Assembly: GCA_027924585.1 (NCBI GenBank)
Contig: BSBM01000321.1
Coordinates: 2,493,001-2,557,000, forward strand
Reading direction: 5' to 3'
Length of the DNA: 64,000 nucleotides
DNA from: Larix kaempferi
Taxonomy: Eukaryota; Streptophyta; Pinopsida; Pinales; Pinaceae
Shown piece by piece: positions 1-12,476 of this stretch (positions are counted from its first letter, which is position 1; each line of letters begins with the position of its first letter). The position numbers and the translations under genes were made by a program. The notes beneath the pieces were generated by a model. The model made no database searches, was not told the origin of the DNA, and saw nothing but the letters and a program-made list of their open reading frames with translations.

Positions 1-300
1 GATTTTCACCAATCAGAGTTCATAATAGATTACCCAAACTTCTATTCACTACTTTTGTTTGACTGTCCGTTTGAGGAAGATATGCTGAGCTGAATTGCAA
101 CCTCTTGTCCAATTTCCTCCATAGTCCTCCAAAACCTAAAGGAATCTAGATACTTGGTCACTAGAAACTTGTTTTTAGCAATCCATGTAAACCCATGATC
201 AATTTGTAAAATAGAGTCACAATTTTACTAGCATCACTAGTTTTCTTGCATAGAAGGACATGGGCCATTTTAGAAAACCTATCCACAACTACAAGTCATT

Positions 301-397
301 ACCTCTTTGAGTTCGTGTTAGCGCCAAAACAAATTCCATTGAAATATTACCTCTTTGAGTTCGTTTTAGCGGAAAGCACAGTCCATTGAAATATTTG
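301..397 (-). repeat. 48-bp tandem duplication inside the integrase remnant
   Basis: Two adjacent units, 301-348 and 349-397, both begin acctctttgagttcg and end ccattgaaatatt, with several substitutions between them. In the coding direction the unit covers the start of the integrase core, so a short protein segment is present twice. It is a decay feature of the fragment. Confidence 0.75.
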
Positions 398-1650
398 TCC
401 ATGGTTTTTAAGGCACAGGGATGGTTGTATACAACAAAGGATTTTGCTGTCTTTGAAGGAAATTGAGAAATTCTACAAGTAGAAACAAACTTATTGACAT
501 CTTTTCATCTTTTGTATTCCGCCTAAACCTCTGGAGTGAAACTCTCAAATCAACTCTTCCCTCCTAGATCCATTGGGAATGCACAACTGCATGTATTTAA
601 ATAGGAACCCATCAACCAATACATAATCTTCAATTAAGTTGTTTCCTAAAACGCTAAGACTGTCATAAACCTTGCTAAAATACAGAGCAACAACAGACTA
701 ATCCTTCATTTCTTCAAACCCAATAACTCCGTTTCTCATGGTGACGCCTTCCGCCCAAAGGTTGCTTCACTAAAATGTACAAGACTGCAAAAATGGGACC
801 CAGACTGAAAAGGCAGGCCCATTTGCCATGCTTGTGGGACAATTTGGCTTGTGAATTTATGTATCTCGAAGCTTGATTATCAATAGACAAAACGAACTCT
901 CTGTGCAAAAGATAATGCCTCCAATGCTTTGCTTTTACAATGGCATATTTTTTTCATCACTGTACTACTCTTTGACTTCATTTAATTGCTCACAGAAATA
1001 AGCAATAGGCTTACCTTCTTGACTCACCACTACTCCAATTGCCATAGCTGATGCATCACATTCAATAGTAAAAATCTTCTCAAAATCTGGTAAAACAAGG
1101 ATTGGAGCTTCAATTAACTTTTTTATAATTGTTCAAAACTTCGTTTCACTGCTTTAGTCCATGTGAACACAAACTTTGCCATCAAATGTTACAACATCCA
1201 AGGCCAAAGACTAACCTTTTCCATGCTTTATCGTTTTTTTTGCTGTTCTGCCAATCATCCCACCATAGTGTAGCATGGGACTTCAATTTGGACATTGTAA
1301 TTTTTACTCTTTGTGGGTCTTATTCAAAATATTTCTCTGATAAATCCAATCCATAAATGGATCGGGGTCAAGCTCTTTCTTCAAATCCGATACCTCTACT
1401 TTCCCCTTTCTTACCTACTTGGAAACAGCTTCTATCAATCTTTCCATGGGATTTTGAGCTCGACTAGGATCCCTTTGCACTTCAGGTTTGTCCTCAGAAT
1501 CCTCAGGTTATACTCTAGTTTCCATGGCTTCCGATCTTCTCACAAAGTCTCACCAAGTATTCTTCAATCTCCATCATTCCTTCTACATCTCCAACCCCAA
1601 TTCACAGTAAATCCTCTACATGCCAATCTTCTTGGTACAGTGCTCTTGAT

Positions 1651-1662
1651 GCTGTGATACCA
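1651..1662 (-). other. Primer-binding site of the minus-strand Gypsy remnant
   Basis: The minus strand reads TGGTATCACAGC, one base from the common plant iMet-tRNA primer site TGGTATCAGAGC. It lies 6 bp inside the LTR edge proposed at 1669, which fixes the element's direction as leftward. Confidence 0.6.
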
Positions 1663-1668
1663 AACTAA

Positions 1669-1965
1669 TGTAGACACTCACAGTTTGCAGCAATACTTCA
1701 ACCCTTTGCTAAAGTAAATTATGTTGTAAAACCTCTGTTCTAGCAGCATAAAACCCTCTGGAAGGTGGTATTAGATTAGATACAAAAGACATATCTGGGC
1801 AGCTAAGCAAAAGTTTAGACGTATCTAACCTAACAGACAACTAAATAAAAGCTTGACTGCTGGACAAAATCTAGAATAATTCCTAACAGTGGCCCGAGAA
1901 CACATCACAGATAGTCCACTCCTTTCCTTTCTTTGTATAGGTTTGGGTTTGTCTTTGGTTCAACA
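1669..1965 (-). repeat. Probable 5' LTR of the minus-strand Gypsy remnant
   Basis: The edge next to the PBS reads tgtagaca on the plus strand, which is an LTR end in ...CA on the minus strand. The outer edge is set tentatively at ggttcaaca (1965), giving TGTTGAACC as the minus-strand start. With the partner LTR outside the window, the outer boundary and any TSD cannot be confirmed. Confidence 0.35.
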
Positions 1966-2691
1966 TTTTCATTGTAGTGGTTTTAGTGAATGTGTAGTTT
2001 ATTTTTTCGTTGGAAATAATTCTTAGGGGATCTTCGAGTCACTTCCTATTGTTCTGAGACTGGTATCCAATTTAAAGTGGGGTATAGGGTATAAATTTAG
2101 TGTGTCTCATCTTAGGAATTAAATGTGGGACTTGTACCATATGTCAAATTATTAACAATACCACGATAACAATAACACCAATCAATTGCCATGACAACAA
2201 TAACACCAATCAATTGAGTTAATCTTGATGTTAAGTATATAGGCATGTAGCTCATATATATTAATTATTATATTAATTTGCAATATTACTATTAACCATT
2301 ATTATAAATTATAATATACTAATATTATTATTATATGTTATTTAAGAATTGTATTATATTATTATTATTATTATTTTTTAACATAAATTATTGTAATTTG
2401 TATTAGGAAAATAATACAATCTCACTGGAAATCTTAATAATACAAAATCTTAGTAATACAAAAATAGTTTTTAAAGCTAAATTTTTCCAAAAGTCCAAAA
2501 TAAAAAAAGACCCAAACCAAAGAACTGAGAGTCTCCCTTTTAGAGCACTTGATCATAATTCTACTAGTGTTAATTCATAAAAAGACTCCTAAAAACATAT
2601 CTGATTTACAATACACAAAAATTAGATTGGTTAAACAAAGGCATGGAAGTTGAGAGCTTCCTTCTAATCGATATTCATGCGCTGAGGATCT
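1966..2691. other. AT-rich spacer with small repeats
   Basis: No coding signal was recognised. A 28-bp tandem duplication sharing acaataacaccaatcaattg occupies about 2161-2217. A TTA/ATT-rich microsatellite-like tract lies at about 2250-2400. Confidence 0.5.
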
Positions 2692-3060
2692 CTAGCCACT
2701 ACATCTCCTCATCCTGATAATGCTCCTGTTGTTGAACTCTACCCACATTTTTCTAGTTGTGTTATCATAGGTCGTTTTTTGGTTTGAGGTTGAGGAAGAG
2801 GACCCTTTGTCCAAGTTGACAAGACAAGATTCGAGGGAAAGGGATAATGTTTCTAGGGATTGGATTTGCTCCCTTTGTTGAAGAATGGTGTTCATCATAA
2901 TTTCATGTCGTTCCTTATTGACCTTGTCACTTTCATGAACCTTAATTGTAATAGAGAGGAGAGATGTTCTTGTGTCTTTAATGATGTACTCATGCCTTTG
3001 AAGGGCCCTCTGTATTTCAATTTTATTAAAATCCAAACAATTCCCCCCCACACCCAACAC
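2692..3060 (-). CDS. Unrecognised 122-codon open frame
   Basis: This open frame on the minus strand encodes a polar, possibly helical stretch (NKERHEIMMNTILQQREQIQ) followed by a serine-rich tail. I recognise no family. The helical part could be a coiled coil. There is no clear promoter or partner gene, and the surroundings are decayed repeats, so it is either a remnant of an unknown element or a chance frame. It overlaps a plus-strand frame at 2860-3168 that looks like a shadow. Confidence 0.18.
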   Translation of the reverse strand: MLGVGGNCLDFNKIEIQRALQRHEYIIKDTRTSLLSITIKVHESDKVNKERHEIMMNTILQQREQIQSLETLSLSLESCLVNLDKGSSSSTSNQKTTYDNTTRKMWVEFNNRSIIRMRRCSG

Positions 3061-5108
3061 TATCTAAATTTTCCAAACTGTAACTTGGTTGTTGTCAGCG
3101 CTAAATTCCACAATTTCCCTCTTATTTCAAAGATAATATGTTCAAGAGCAAGAGAACTAGATTTATAGGGAAGGGGAACCAACCTGGAACCTTTGATGCC
3201 CTATGCATGCCAATTCTGCTACTTAGAGCCTAAAATTCTATGCACCTCAGCCATTCCACCATTAACACAAACCCTGAAGTTTGTGATATCATTCATAGGC
3301 CAATTCCACTACTTAGATCCCCTAACACACCTCTTCCATTCCATAAGCAACAACAAAATTCCATTCCTCCATGTTATCTACTGACCTCTAATGCCGTCAC
3401 ATCCCATTCATTGGTAACTTAGAGCGACCCGATTATTCTAGATCTAAACAATTCTTTTCATTACAATTTATGACACAAATTAACCCCAAATCATCCTTGG
3501 ATTTGTCATAGAGGACACCATAATTTCACATGGTCCCATTAATTTCCCACACTCCTGTAGTGATTGCATGTGGAGTTGATATGATGGCTTGACGCGGTGA
3601 TGGAGAGATGGTATGGGGTGGTGTTCCTTCATGATTCAATGAACTTGAATTACCTTACCTTTTCATGCTTCATAATATGTGGAGGGCATGCAAGTTAATG
3701 AATGGATGATCATTGATAAGGTGATTAATTAGGGAATCTAGGTAGTTGATATCCCTTCGTTATTTTCGATAATTCCATAACCTAGATGTGAAGTTGAATT
3801 TGTGATCTCATCAACCTATCTATTGTTTTCCCTTAAGACATGATAAACGTTAATGTTTTCAAAGCATCCTTTTTCACTCTTATCCCTCTCAATTGTTCTT
3901 GCTAGATTACCTTTAGAAGGTTTACCATAAATCTTATGACAATTGAGGAGTCTCCAATACTTATAATATTTTTAATTTTGTTAGGCCATTTATAAGTTTG
4001 AGTCCTTGGTACAATGCAAGGGATGCTGCTTAATTATTTGATACTATTCTTAAACCCCAATCAAACACAAAATCCTTGTTTTGATCGGGATCATAAACAA
4101 TCCCCTCACACTTATGATACCTTGTATTTTATTATTATTATTACTTATAATAATTTGTATTATTAATATTAATATTATATATTCATATGAATTAACTATG
4201 CAGGCTATTGTATGTTATTATGAGTTAGCTATTACACCCAAAACAATTGGGGGTGGGGCAATGCTGAAATTTGTGGTTTTATTTCCTTTAATTTATGTTC
4301 ACATAAATTATTTTAACATCCTATCAATTTTAGTTTCACAAAACATTATAAATTGTTAATTTATTTAAATAAGACACCGATGCTCCTGGATGGGGTGCTA
4401 GGGAGGGAACAAGAGGCGGCTAATCGGCTGAGGCACATAAGGGAAGACATCACTTTGAGACATGCATGGACCAAGGTGCATCATCGAACGATATGTCTAA
4501 CGTGCAACATTTGTGACAATGGTTATGGGATCGATCAACAATTATGACACCAAGGGATGACGCCCTTTGAAGGAAATTTGTGTGATTATGTTTTCAAGGG
4601 TGTATCAATGGATGACAACTCAGACAACGATGGCTCAAGTTTCAACATAGAGGAATGATGGATTTACAGTCTTTTGTTTCTATCCAACATGAGCGGAATT
4701 GTAAGCTTGGAAAGGAGGGAGCTTTTTTGTTTCAATTATATCTTTGCTATATTTTTGGCACCAACTCTAAGTGTTTGTATCCCTCTAAGCATGACTTGTG
4801 TTAGTTATTTCTCTTCGTTTTTGGAAGCCATGGTTCTTTAGGTTCAAAATTTAATTCATGGATAACAAGCCCATTCACTGCAAATTTGTATGTCTACTCA
4901 ACTAGCTACTAATGGGTTTAAATTATGCACATTGAGGAATGCATGCTAAATTGTTTTTTTAAATTGGATTTAAGGTATGTTAGGTAATGAAGTGAATAAT
5001 ATTAGCAATACCCATATTTCATATAAAGTTATATTATTTTTATAAATTAGTTAGATGTTTATAAATAAAAATATTTTTATAAAGTGAATAATTTTTTTAT
5101 TAGTGTTT
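3061..5108. other. Unassigned AT-rich sequence
   Basis: I see no gene or element boundary here. An AT-rich tract lies at 4120-4190. A short open segment at 4353-4547 and beyond contains charged protein-like words (EAANRLRHIREDITLRHAW) that may be a decayed element, but I cannot name a family. Confidence 0.4.
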
Positions 5109-5681
5109 TGTTAGAATATTGAGAAATATGCATAAACATACAACAATAAAATTACTAACATGTAAATCAATAACAAAAATCTAATTAGTCTAATATCATA
5201 TAAACACAAGCACCAAATAATTAAATAACAAAAGATGAAAAGAGAAAAGAGAGAGTACACCCAATATACATGGTAAAACCCCAAATGGGGAAACATCCAC
5301 GAGAAGGCTTGATCTTCTTTATTCTTTAGGAAAATCCAACTCTTACAATATTGAGCACCCACACATCACATTCACTCTCCACTTCATGTCACAATGACAC
5401 ACAATAATGTGCATATAATGTTTCAACAACATACCCTAAAAGGGTCTCCTTCACCTCTATTATATAGCTAGAGGTATGGAAGATTTACATCACATAACAC
5501 TCGTGGGAAAAATATTCTTCCACTTCTCTTATATAAAGAGAAGTAATAAGAGAAATTACTTCATGATGCATGTGGGATATCTCCTTTTTATAATATGAAG
5601 ATTTATTTATGCCTTCTTTTATATATATGATCATTACACAACCAACAACACCACACTAGTCATCATTACATATTCCAATCA
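5109..5681 (-). repeat. 3' LTR of the nest 1 host element
   Basis: This 573-bp LTR starts tgttagaatattgag and ends tattccaatca on the plus strand. It shares long stretches with the pieces at 7597-7891, 9314-9385, 11523-11539 and 17404-17585, for example accctaaaagggtctcct in both copies. Confidence 0.85.
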
Positions 5682-5869
5682 TTCCCCCTTAATGATGAAT
5701 AGGGAGAAAAAATACAAATGGAGGAAGCATTAACACCCCCCTTGATGACAACTGCCAAAATTCCCAATAAGATGTGAATATGAACACACTTCGCCTTATG
5801 GATTTGATGAAGATGATAGTCACTTCTCACTGATCACGAAATTTCACCTGAACCAAGCAAGCTATATGA

Positions 5870-6250
5870 TGAACTTTGCAGAACACCACAATAGTGTATT
5901 GAAAACTCTAATGACCAATACATTAGAAAATGTGGCTAGAAAACATTCATCACAACTATAACCCAGTTGATAGTTGAAAGAACTCTGTAATAGAACTCAT
6001 TAGGAATACAAGAACCCTAAATGGCTTATATATCGAACAATGTGTCACATAGGAAGTCTTCACAACCAAGTTGAAAGATGAAAGAACTCTACAATAGACC
6101 TCATTACAAATACAAGAACCTCAGATGGCCTATACATTAGAAAATGTTTCCAACAAACAATCTTCACAACCAAATAACTTTACTGAATATTACACTACGA
6201 ATACAAGACCCTTAGATGGTCCTATATATCAAAATTTGTCCCACAGATAA
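5870..6250. repeat. Degenerate tandem repeats of about 104 bp
   Basis: The words aactct, tacaagaaccc/tacaagaacctc and tcttcacaacca recur with a spacing of about 104 bp (aactct at 5981 and 6085). Three to four units are recognisable, the outermost being more diverged. They sit in the non-coding interior close to the polypurine tract. Confidence 0.65.
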
Positions 6251-7584
6251 TCAACATGACTTTACAAAAGAATATGTCACTTCCTTTCATTACATTATCA
6301 CCGAAAGAAGGTGGTATTATAAGGTATTTTATTACATTGCATTCCTCCTTAATTGCAACTTCAAACATCCCAGATAAAGTGGCAAAAGGTTTCAAATTTG
6401 TTACTGTCAAGGATAAGTTGAAGAGGAACAATGCTGAATGACCATAGATAACAAAATCAATATGCTTAAGATAGAAAGGAATGGCATAACTAAGTTGTCT
6501 CACAACTCTTCACAAATACCCACGTGGAGAAAGTGAAGTAAATAGATAGATAATTTGCACAAACGAACTTCCAAGAGTAAATCATATAATGAACATGATA
6601 AGCCCATAATGACATTGAATATGAAGGATAGAAGAATATGAAATATGAAATTGATTTTTACACAAACAAGGGTTATTACCAACATATAGATATTGAGCAA
6701 AATATGGATCAAACGAAAATAGATCACTTATATATGGGAAAATATAGCCATCAAGCAAATAATTCTTTGGCATTGATTGGTTTCTTGTGGTCACCATAAC
6801 AAAATGATAGGGATACATGCTCTTGAAAATGTCAAACATATTCCACACAATAAATTTAGTGACAAGTAAAACATGAACAAGAGACAACCTCTGCAAACAT
6901 GATGATTAAAACTAAAACCAAACCTTAATGCAAAAATATAGGAAGCTAATGACAAGAGTCAAGATGAAAAATGAAACTATCACCAATGACAAAACCCTGC
7001 AGCACCTTACCGACAAATTTGAAAACCCTTAACAAAAAATAGTGAAAAGAATCGACTTACAACAAGTTTTTTGCTTCCGATCTAAGTTTACATGCTTTTT
7101 GGGAAGAGAGGTCACATGGGTGCACAACTTTTGTGAAGGAAGGTTGCATATGTACATGCTTTTGGTGTCTGAAAACCATGTACACATTTGTCACTTTCCT
7201 AAAATTGCAAATCCAGATGCCGAAGCCATTTGGACAAAAACCTATGAAAAGAACATTAAAAATAGACAAATAACCAGATCCATTGCAAGAGAGATAGATC
7301 CTTGATAACTAGTTAATATATAATGGATTTAAACTTCATATCTATAGAAAAACCAAGTAAAAGTTGAAAAAAATATGAAAGAATAAATGGTGAGGTTAGG
7401 GTTTTGAGGAAAAAATCTCAAACATGTAGAAACATGCCTAGATATGAAGAAAAACCTTAATGGTTGTCCATATCTTATGGCAAATCAACTAGATAAGGAG
7501 GGACCCCCAAAAAATTGAAGAACTTGATGCTTTTAATTTTTTTTAACAAAAAACATTACTGAAGGAGGTAGAGCATAGTAACCA

Positions 7585-7596
7585 GGTCTAATACCA
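7585..7596 (-). other. Primer-binding site of the nest 1 host element
   Basis: The minus strand reads TGGTATTAGACC directly against the LTR edge at 7597. It resembles the plant iMet-tRNA site TGGTATCAGAGC with three differences. Confidence 0.65.
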
Positions 7597-7891
7597 TGTT
7601 AGATTATTGAGAAATATGCATAAACATACAACAATAAATTTACTAACATGTAAATAAATAACTAGAATCTAAATAGTCTAATATCCTATCAACACAAGCA
7701 CCAAATAAATAAATAACAAGAGAGGAAAAGAGAAAAGAGAGAAAAACTTGATATACGTGGTAAAACCCCAAATCGGAAAACATCCACATAAAGACTTGAT
7801 CTTATTTATTCTTCAGTAAATTCCAAATCTTACAATATTGAGCACCCACACATCACATTCCATCTCCACTTCATGTCATAATGACACATAA

Positions 7892-9308
7892 TGTAATACC
7901 CCCAATTCGGCCCTTAGGATATATTAGCCTTTAATGTAAATAATGTGTACATGTGATGTATGTTTTCCTAGCGTGGAGCTCAAGGCCAAGGCCCAGCTAG
8001 TATTTGATATTTTGATACCATGTGCTCTTAAGCCATGGAAATTGTAATAGGATGTAAATAAACATCAGGCAATATAAAATTCCAAGACTGGCTATGGAGG
8101 CAACGAATGAGAAGGGGCCACGTGTATCCACTAGGGAGTGGTGAGGGGGCTATGGGACTAAACCCTAGGCTGCCATTTGTCATTATGAGAACCCATTGAC
8201 TTCCCTAGGTGACATTAATGCCTGGTGTAAGAAAGTGGTTGAGATTTTCAGCCCATGGCTTCAATGGAGCATGGGCAGCCCTGAAATTCGTATGGGTGGG
8301 CATGGGCTCTGTTTGCTTGGGAAAGAAGTCACTCAACCTCATGGGAGGTTGCTTCATTCTCACTCCATTCCATGGTGAAACTACCTAGCTTCATTCATCA
8401 CCCAAAAACAAGCTCCCAACAGTGAGAAAACCGGAAATCGCGACTGTGAGAGAACCCACGTTTTGGGAAGCCAAAAACGTCCCGATTTTGGTATTGGAAA
8501 GTGAAATCCAATGGGGAATCCATTGGTAGGAACCTTGGGGCGAATTTGGGAGCAATAGCTACCCCAAAATCCATGGGAAAACCCAGTTTAACTGCCCAGA
8601 AAAACCAGTGACGGATTTGGGTTATTTGCTGAACAGAGCTGTGAGAAATCCAAGTGTGGATGCTCGAATGGAGGCTGGAATCGTTTGAGTCTAGCTTGAT
8701 GTGGACCTAGCTCTGGGATTGAGCTCAGTGGACTAGCATCCTTCCCCACTTCTTAATGCATGCTTGAAAAACCCAACTGTGTGTTGGCTTAGCATGGCTA
8801 TCTGAGTGAAACCCTGACTGTAAGTGAGCCATCTAGTTCCTCCTTAGTGGATACACAACCCAGCTCGGGGGTGATTTTTCAGCTGAAAGAATATAGGCTG
8901 GACAGAGATCTATGGTTGGGTGGAACGTTGCTCTCACGTAGCCAGTTGTTGGACAATTGCGTTGCAAGATAAGTATTAGTTGTGGATTTAATTATATACA
9001 ATCTGTGTTTTGCAATGTGTTATTTGAATGATTATTCTTCATGATTAATGAAATCGATATGAAGTAGCATAAGAAGGGGATTGGAATTCTCTGCCTATCA
9101 ATTGCTTGAAATAAGTATGCTGATGCGAATCTATGCTTATGTGTGTTGTTATTCCGCTGTGTTTTATTGAAGTTTGCATATGTATAGAGAGGTTTTAATT
9201 GTTTATGAAATTATGAGTAGAAATATTGGGGCTAAGTTTACAAAATCCCGGTGAGTTGTTAATGTTTTCCTTCCCTGCATTTGATAATAAGGAGAAGGGG
9301 ACATTACA
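7892..9308. mobile_element. Solo LTR, 1.42 kb
   Basis: It starts TGTAATACCCCC and ends GGGGACATTACA, with a perfect 5-bp TSD cataa at 7887-7891 and 9309-9313. The uninterrupted sequence is visible in the sister LTR near 5400. No PBS, PPT or coding region is present, which fits a solo LTR left by LTR-LTR recombination. The two ends form an imperfect inverted repeat (TGTAAT.CCCC), typical of long Gypsy-type LTRs. The few open frames inside are short and unrecognised. Confidence 0.8.
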
Positions 9309-9385
9309 CATAATAATGTGCATATGATGTTTCAACAACATACCCTAAAAGGGTCTCCTTCACGTATATTATAGCTAGATGTATG

Positions 9386-11517
9386 TGTCATGTCCCCAAA
9401 TTTTTCATTGGGTCACAATGGCCTAAGCCCCTTGGCCATATTCATGATGGTTTGTCAAATAGATGCTAGGGGTCAAATAATTGCCAAGCATCATGTCCAA
9501 TTTAGTAATAATGTAAAATTAGATCCAAATGGACAAGGTGGTTCACATTAAGAGAAATTCCCAATTCAAAGTTTGTAATATTCCCATCCAAATGAACTAT
9601 CATGGAGGAAAATTACTAGTTCCCTAGGTTGGGGGTGGAAGCATTAAAAGTTGGAATAAAGGAGCTACAAGACCCAAAATGACCTTAGACTTACAAATTC
9701 ACATTAAATGGGTCAATTAAATAATAATAATAAAAAATAAGGTGGCATTGGATCATGAGGGCACATAAGAGATTGTGGGACCCACATGTGGCAAGATTCC
9801 CCACTACACTTGGCATCATTCTCTCACCAATTCAAGTTGAAGATGAAGGGTAACATAATTGTGGGATTTGAAGAGGTATTATTCATGGAATGAATCATGT
9901 AAGGTTGAATTGGAGTGGAATATTAACTCCCATGGAAGAGGAAGAGACATCTTAGAAGAATTGTGACACTTGGAGCTAGATCCCCTAACTCCTATGACAA
10001 CAATGATGAAGATTATATGAAACCTATAAAAAAGGTTCAAACCTGATTGCTGACATATGAAATATATGACATGTCAGGGATAAAAATAGCCTCCAAGAGG
10101 GCACACAAGGGAAGTTATGGCAGCCAAGATTCTCCCATTCGAATTGATGGAAGAGGAGAGCTAGGGAAAGTTAGACAAGTGGCATTCATGGGAATCTCTC
10201 CCTAATTCAAGTTGGGATGAGTCTCTTGGAGGGAATTCGAGATAAGGAGGCATTGGGAGGTTAATAAAAGAAAAGAATAAAGAAGGAGACTATATTTTGA
10301 TAATTTATCATTCGGTAATTTGGAGAGCATAGCTTGTCCATGCAAGTTGAGTGTTTATTCTACTTGCCTTAGCACCAGTTTCGAGGGTGAAAGATTACCA
10401 TCCTAATTGAAAATTGGATAGGAAATTAAGACCTTTCATTTGTATCTGTATGAAGACACTTTGTTACAGGTTGAAACTACAAGGCTGCTCGTGACCATTT
10501 CTCCTTCAACTTGTTTCTCCATCTCTTTCACTTTTCTCTCTATATTCTTGCTCTTGGAGGAAGGGCACACATGGAGAGATGCTGATCTCTTTGGGGAAGT
10601 CCAAGGGGACCCATTTATTTATAATATGATTTACACACTCTATATTTTATGCTCATATATACCTCAGATATAAACTCCAAGTAAAACTATGTAAAAATGC
10701 CAAACTATGTATGAATGGTGCCATTTTCCCATATATCTTGTTGAAAGAGCTTGAAGTTTTTTGGTATCGACTTGTATAAGTAAATATCTGTGGTTTTATT
10801 GATTTTTAGAGAGAAATTAATATAATGAATAAGTTTCATACACATTATGCAAGTCCTTGTAACATTTCTCTCAAATTTCATAACAAGTTATAACGTTTTT
10901 CTCTCATTTCCCCCTATGTTAAGACATGTTCACAAATCTTTGATTTATGGGAGTTGAAACAACCTTTAGGAACTGATTAATGTCGTATTTTGGTTCCCAT
11001 TGAAGTCATATAAATAATACATGTCTATTTTATGAAATTTTGGAGGTTCGTACTACATTTGGGAAGCCATTAGTGACCTCTACCCTTGGGGATTTGAACC
11101 TTGAATTTACTAGTAAAATTCCCTATTTTCTCTTGAACTTAAATGAATGCTGTAGAAATATTTTGAGAGTTTACAAGAACCTATAAGATTCATTTTTATT
11201 TCCCAATACCATTCAAATACCTTCAGACCCAATTCTAAATCCTTAGGAGTCATTTGGAGCCATCTACCCTTGGGGGTTTTAACATCGATTTTCCTAGTAT
11301 TTTTTCCTTTCATTCTCTAGTTGCAAATGCAAGTTGCTAAAGTATTTAGAAAGTGTCTAAGCATATAATAGATGCATTAGTGTGTCCTAATACACCTCAA
11401 TCCACTCTAGACATAATTCAAAACCATTTGGGATCATTTGGGGTAGTTTTGGGTTTCACTAGTCCAAGGTTCGAAAATTGGCCGAATTTGGTAAAATTTC
11501 AATTTGGGGATATTACA
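9386..11517. mobile_element. Solo LTR, 2.13 kb
   Basis: It starts TGTCATGTCCCC and ends GGGGATATTACA, flanked by a perfect 5-bp TSD gtatg (9381-9385 and 11518-11522) within the nest 1 host LTR. A TATA-like ctataaaaaagg lies near 10023. Near the right end the phrase tacccttgggg recurs at about 11080 and 11270, showing an internal repeat with a period of about 190 bp. No internal retroelement genes are present, so I call a solo LTR of a Gypsy-type element with very long LTRs. Confidence 0.8.
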
Positions 11518-11539
11518 GTATGGAATATTTACATCCCAT

Positions 11540-12194
11540 TGTTAGGATATTTTAATACTCTATCCTTTTCCTACCTAGAAATATTTCATTTTCCTAGTAG
11601 CTGATGATGTCATTTCCCCCCTAGTGGTGTGCAGATGTCATCCAGGATCCATATACCACCTTATGTGCCCTGCATGCATCATTTTAGGACCACTTAAGTC
11701 AGTTACCATTTTTTAGGAGCCTACTTAGTGTTCCAGCTCAGTTCACCTGAGTTAGTTGAATCTTGTGGGGGTTTTGTGCTCCGAATGCCACTGATTGTGG
11801 CCTCATGCGCCATTTTCTAAGTGATTTGCATGACAAAATCACTGATGCACCCTCCTTGGTCAGTTAACTATTTGTGTATTCAGCTAACTGAGTTTAGGAT
11901 CAGTTTAGTTGAGTTTGGGTCTTCCATAGCACTCCAGTGGTGACAATTCCTATGCTAGATGTACTGAGACTCGAATGATTGTTTGTGATTCAAATTCTCT
12001 TCACTGTAACATCATTGTTGACTATACTGATTATTGGATCACGTGACATTATTTTGTTCCTATTTGAGTTCTCATGCATGATTAATTGTCTGCTCATTTT
12101 TACTGTAGTTTTCATTGTAATTCATCTTTTATGCTCATTCTTTCTCTGTGAGGTATACTTATCTCTTTGATCTACTGTGATTTATAATTTCACA
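11540..12194 (+). repeat. 5' LTR of the Copia element
   Basis: This 655-bp LTR begins TGTTAGGATATTTTAA and ends ATAATTTCACA. It matches 16742-17398 along its whole length with scattered substitutions. Confidence 0.93.
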
Positions 12195-12213
12195 TGGTAT
12201 CATAGCCATTGAG
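12195..12213 (+). other. Primer-binding site of the Copia element
   Basis: TGGTATCATAGCC starts directly after the LTR, close to the iMet-tRNA consensus TGGTATCAGAGCC with one difference. Confidence 0.85.
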
Positions 12214-12476
12214 CATAGGTTGAGCAGCTGCTTTCATTAGTGCACCATAAGCCTTTGGATTTCCACAACAAATCCTGGTGCCATTGCATTGAATTCATTG
12301 GAGAAATCCTTTGAGGTCTAGCTAGGTTTAAAGGATCCGGAAAAATGTGCCTATTGTCCTAAGCAGTGCTTAGTAGTAGTATATCTCCAAAATTGAGATT
12401 TTTTTGCAGGTTATTGAAAGTGCAACAATTGCAGTAGTAGCAGTAGTACCACCTTGTATTCGCTCCAATAGTTCTA

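Larger units (their letters stand above)
1..1668 (-). pseudogene. Decayed Ty3/Gypsy gag and RNase H-integrase remnant
   Basis: Reading leftwards from the PBS at 1651-1662, the minus strand gives a Gypsy gag stretch (about 1650-1260, ending in the familiar ...HATLWW). It then runs almost directly into the end of reverse transcriptase (FTWTKAVKRSF, about 1170-1135). RNase H follows, with IECDASAMAIGVVVSQEGKP near 1065-1005 and AKHWRHYLL near 935-910. A zinc-binding H2C2 region with the word LCIPNGSRREELI lies near 590-550, and the integrase core follows with VVDRFSKMAHVLLCKKTSDA near 290-225 and SNGQSNKSSE near 75-45. Stops and frameshifts are frequent, so no product is expected. Protease and the RT palm are missing, which indicates an internal deletion. 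The other LTR would lie left of the window. Family assignment is from motif recognition; the lineage within Gypsy is not resolved. Confidence 0.8.
5682..7596 (-). other. Internal region of the nest 1 host, non-coding
   Basis: Next to the left LTR the minus strand has a short purine run (AAGGGGGAA, complement of 5682-5690), the expected polypurine tract. The remainder has many short frames but no gag, protease, RT or integrase motif that I can recognise. It contains the 104-bp tandem repeats described separately. Confidence 0.6.

Noticed and set aside
1129-1657. Plus-strand open frames of 75 and 114 codons
   Set aside because: They lie antisense to Gypsy gag and RNase H sequence and have no motif of their own.
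4353-4660. PIF/Harbinger transposase fragment
   Set aside because: The charged words are suggestive only; no catalytic residues or terminal repeats were found.
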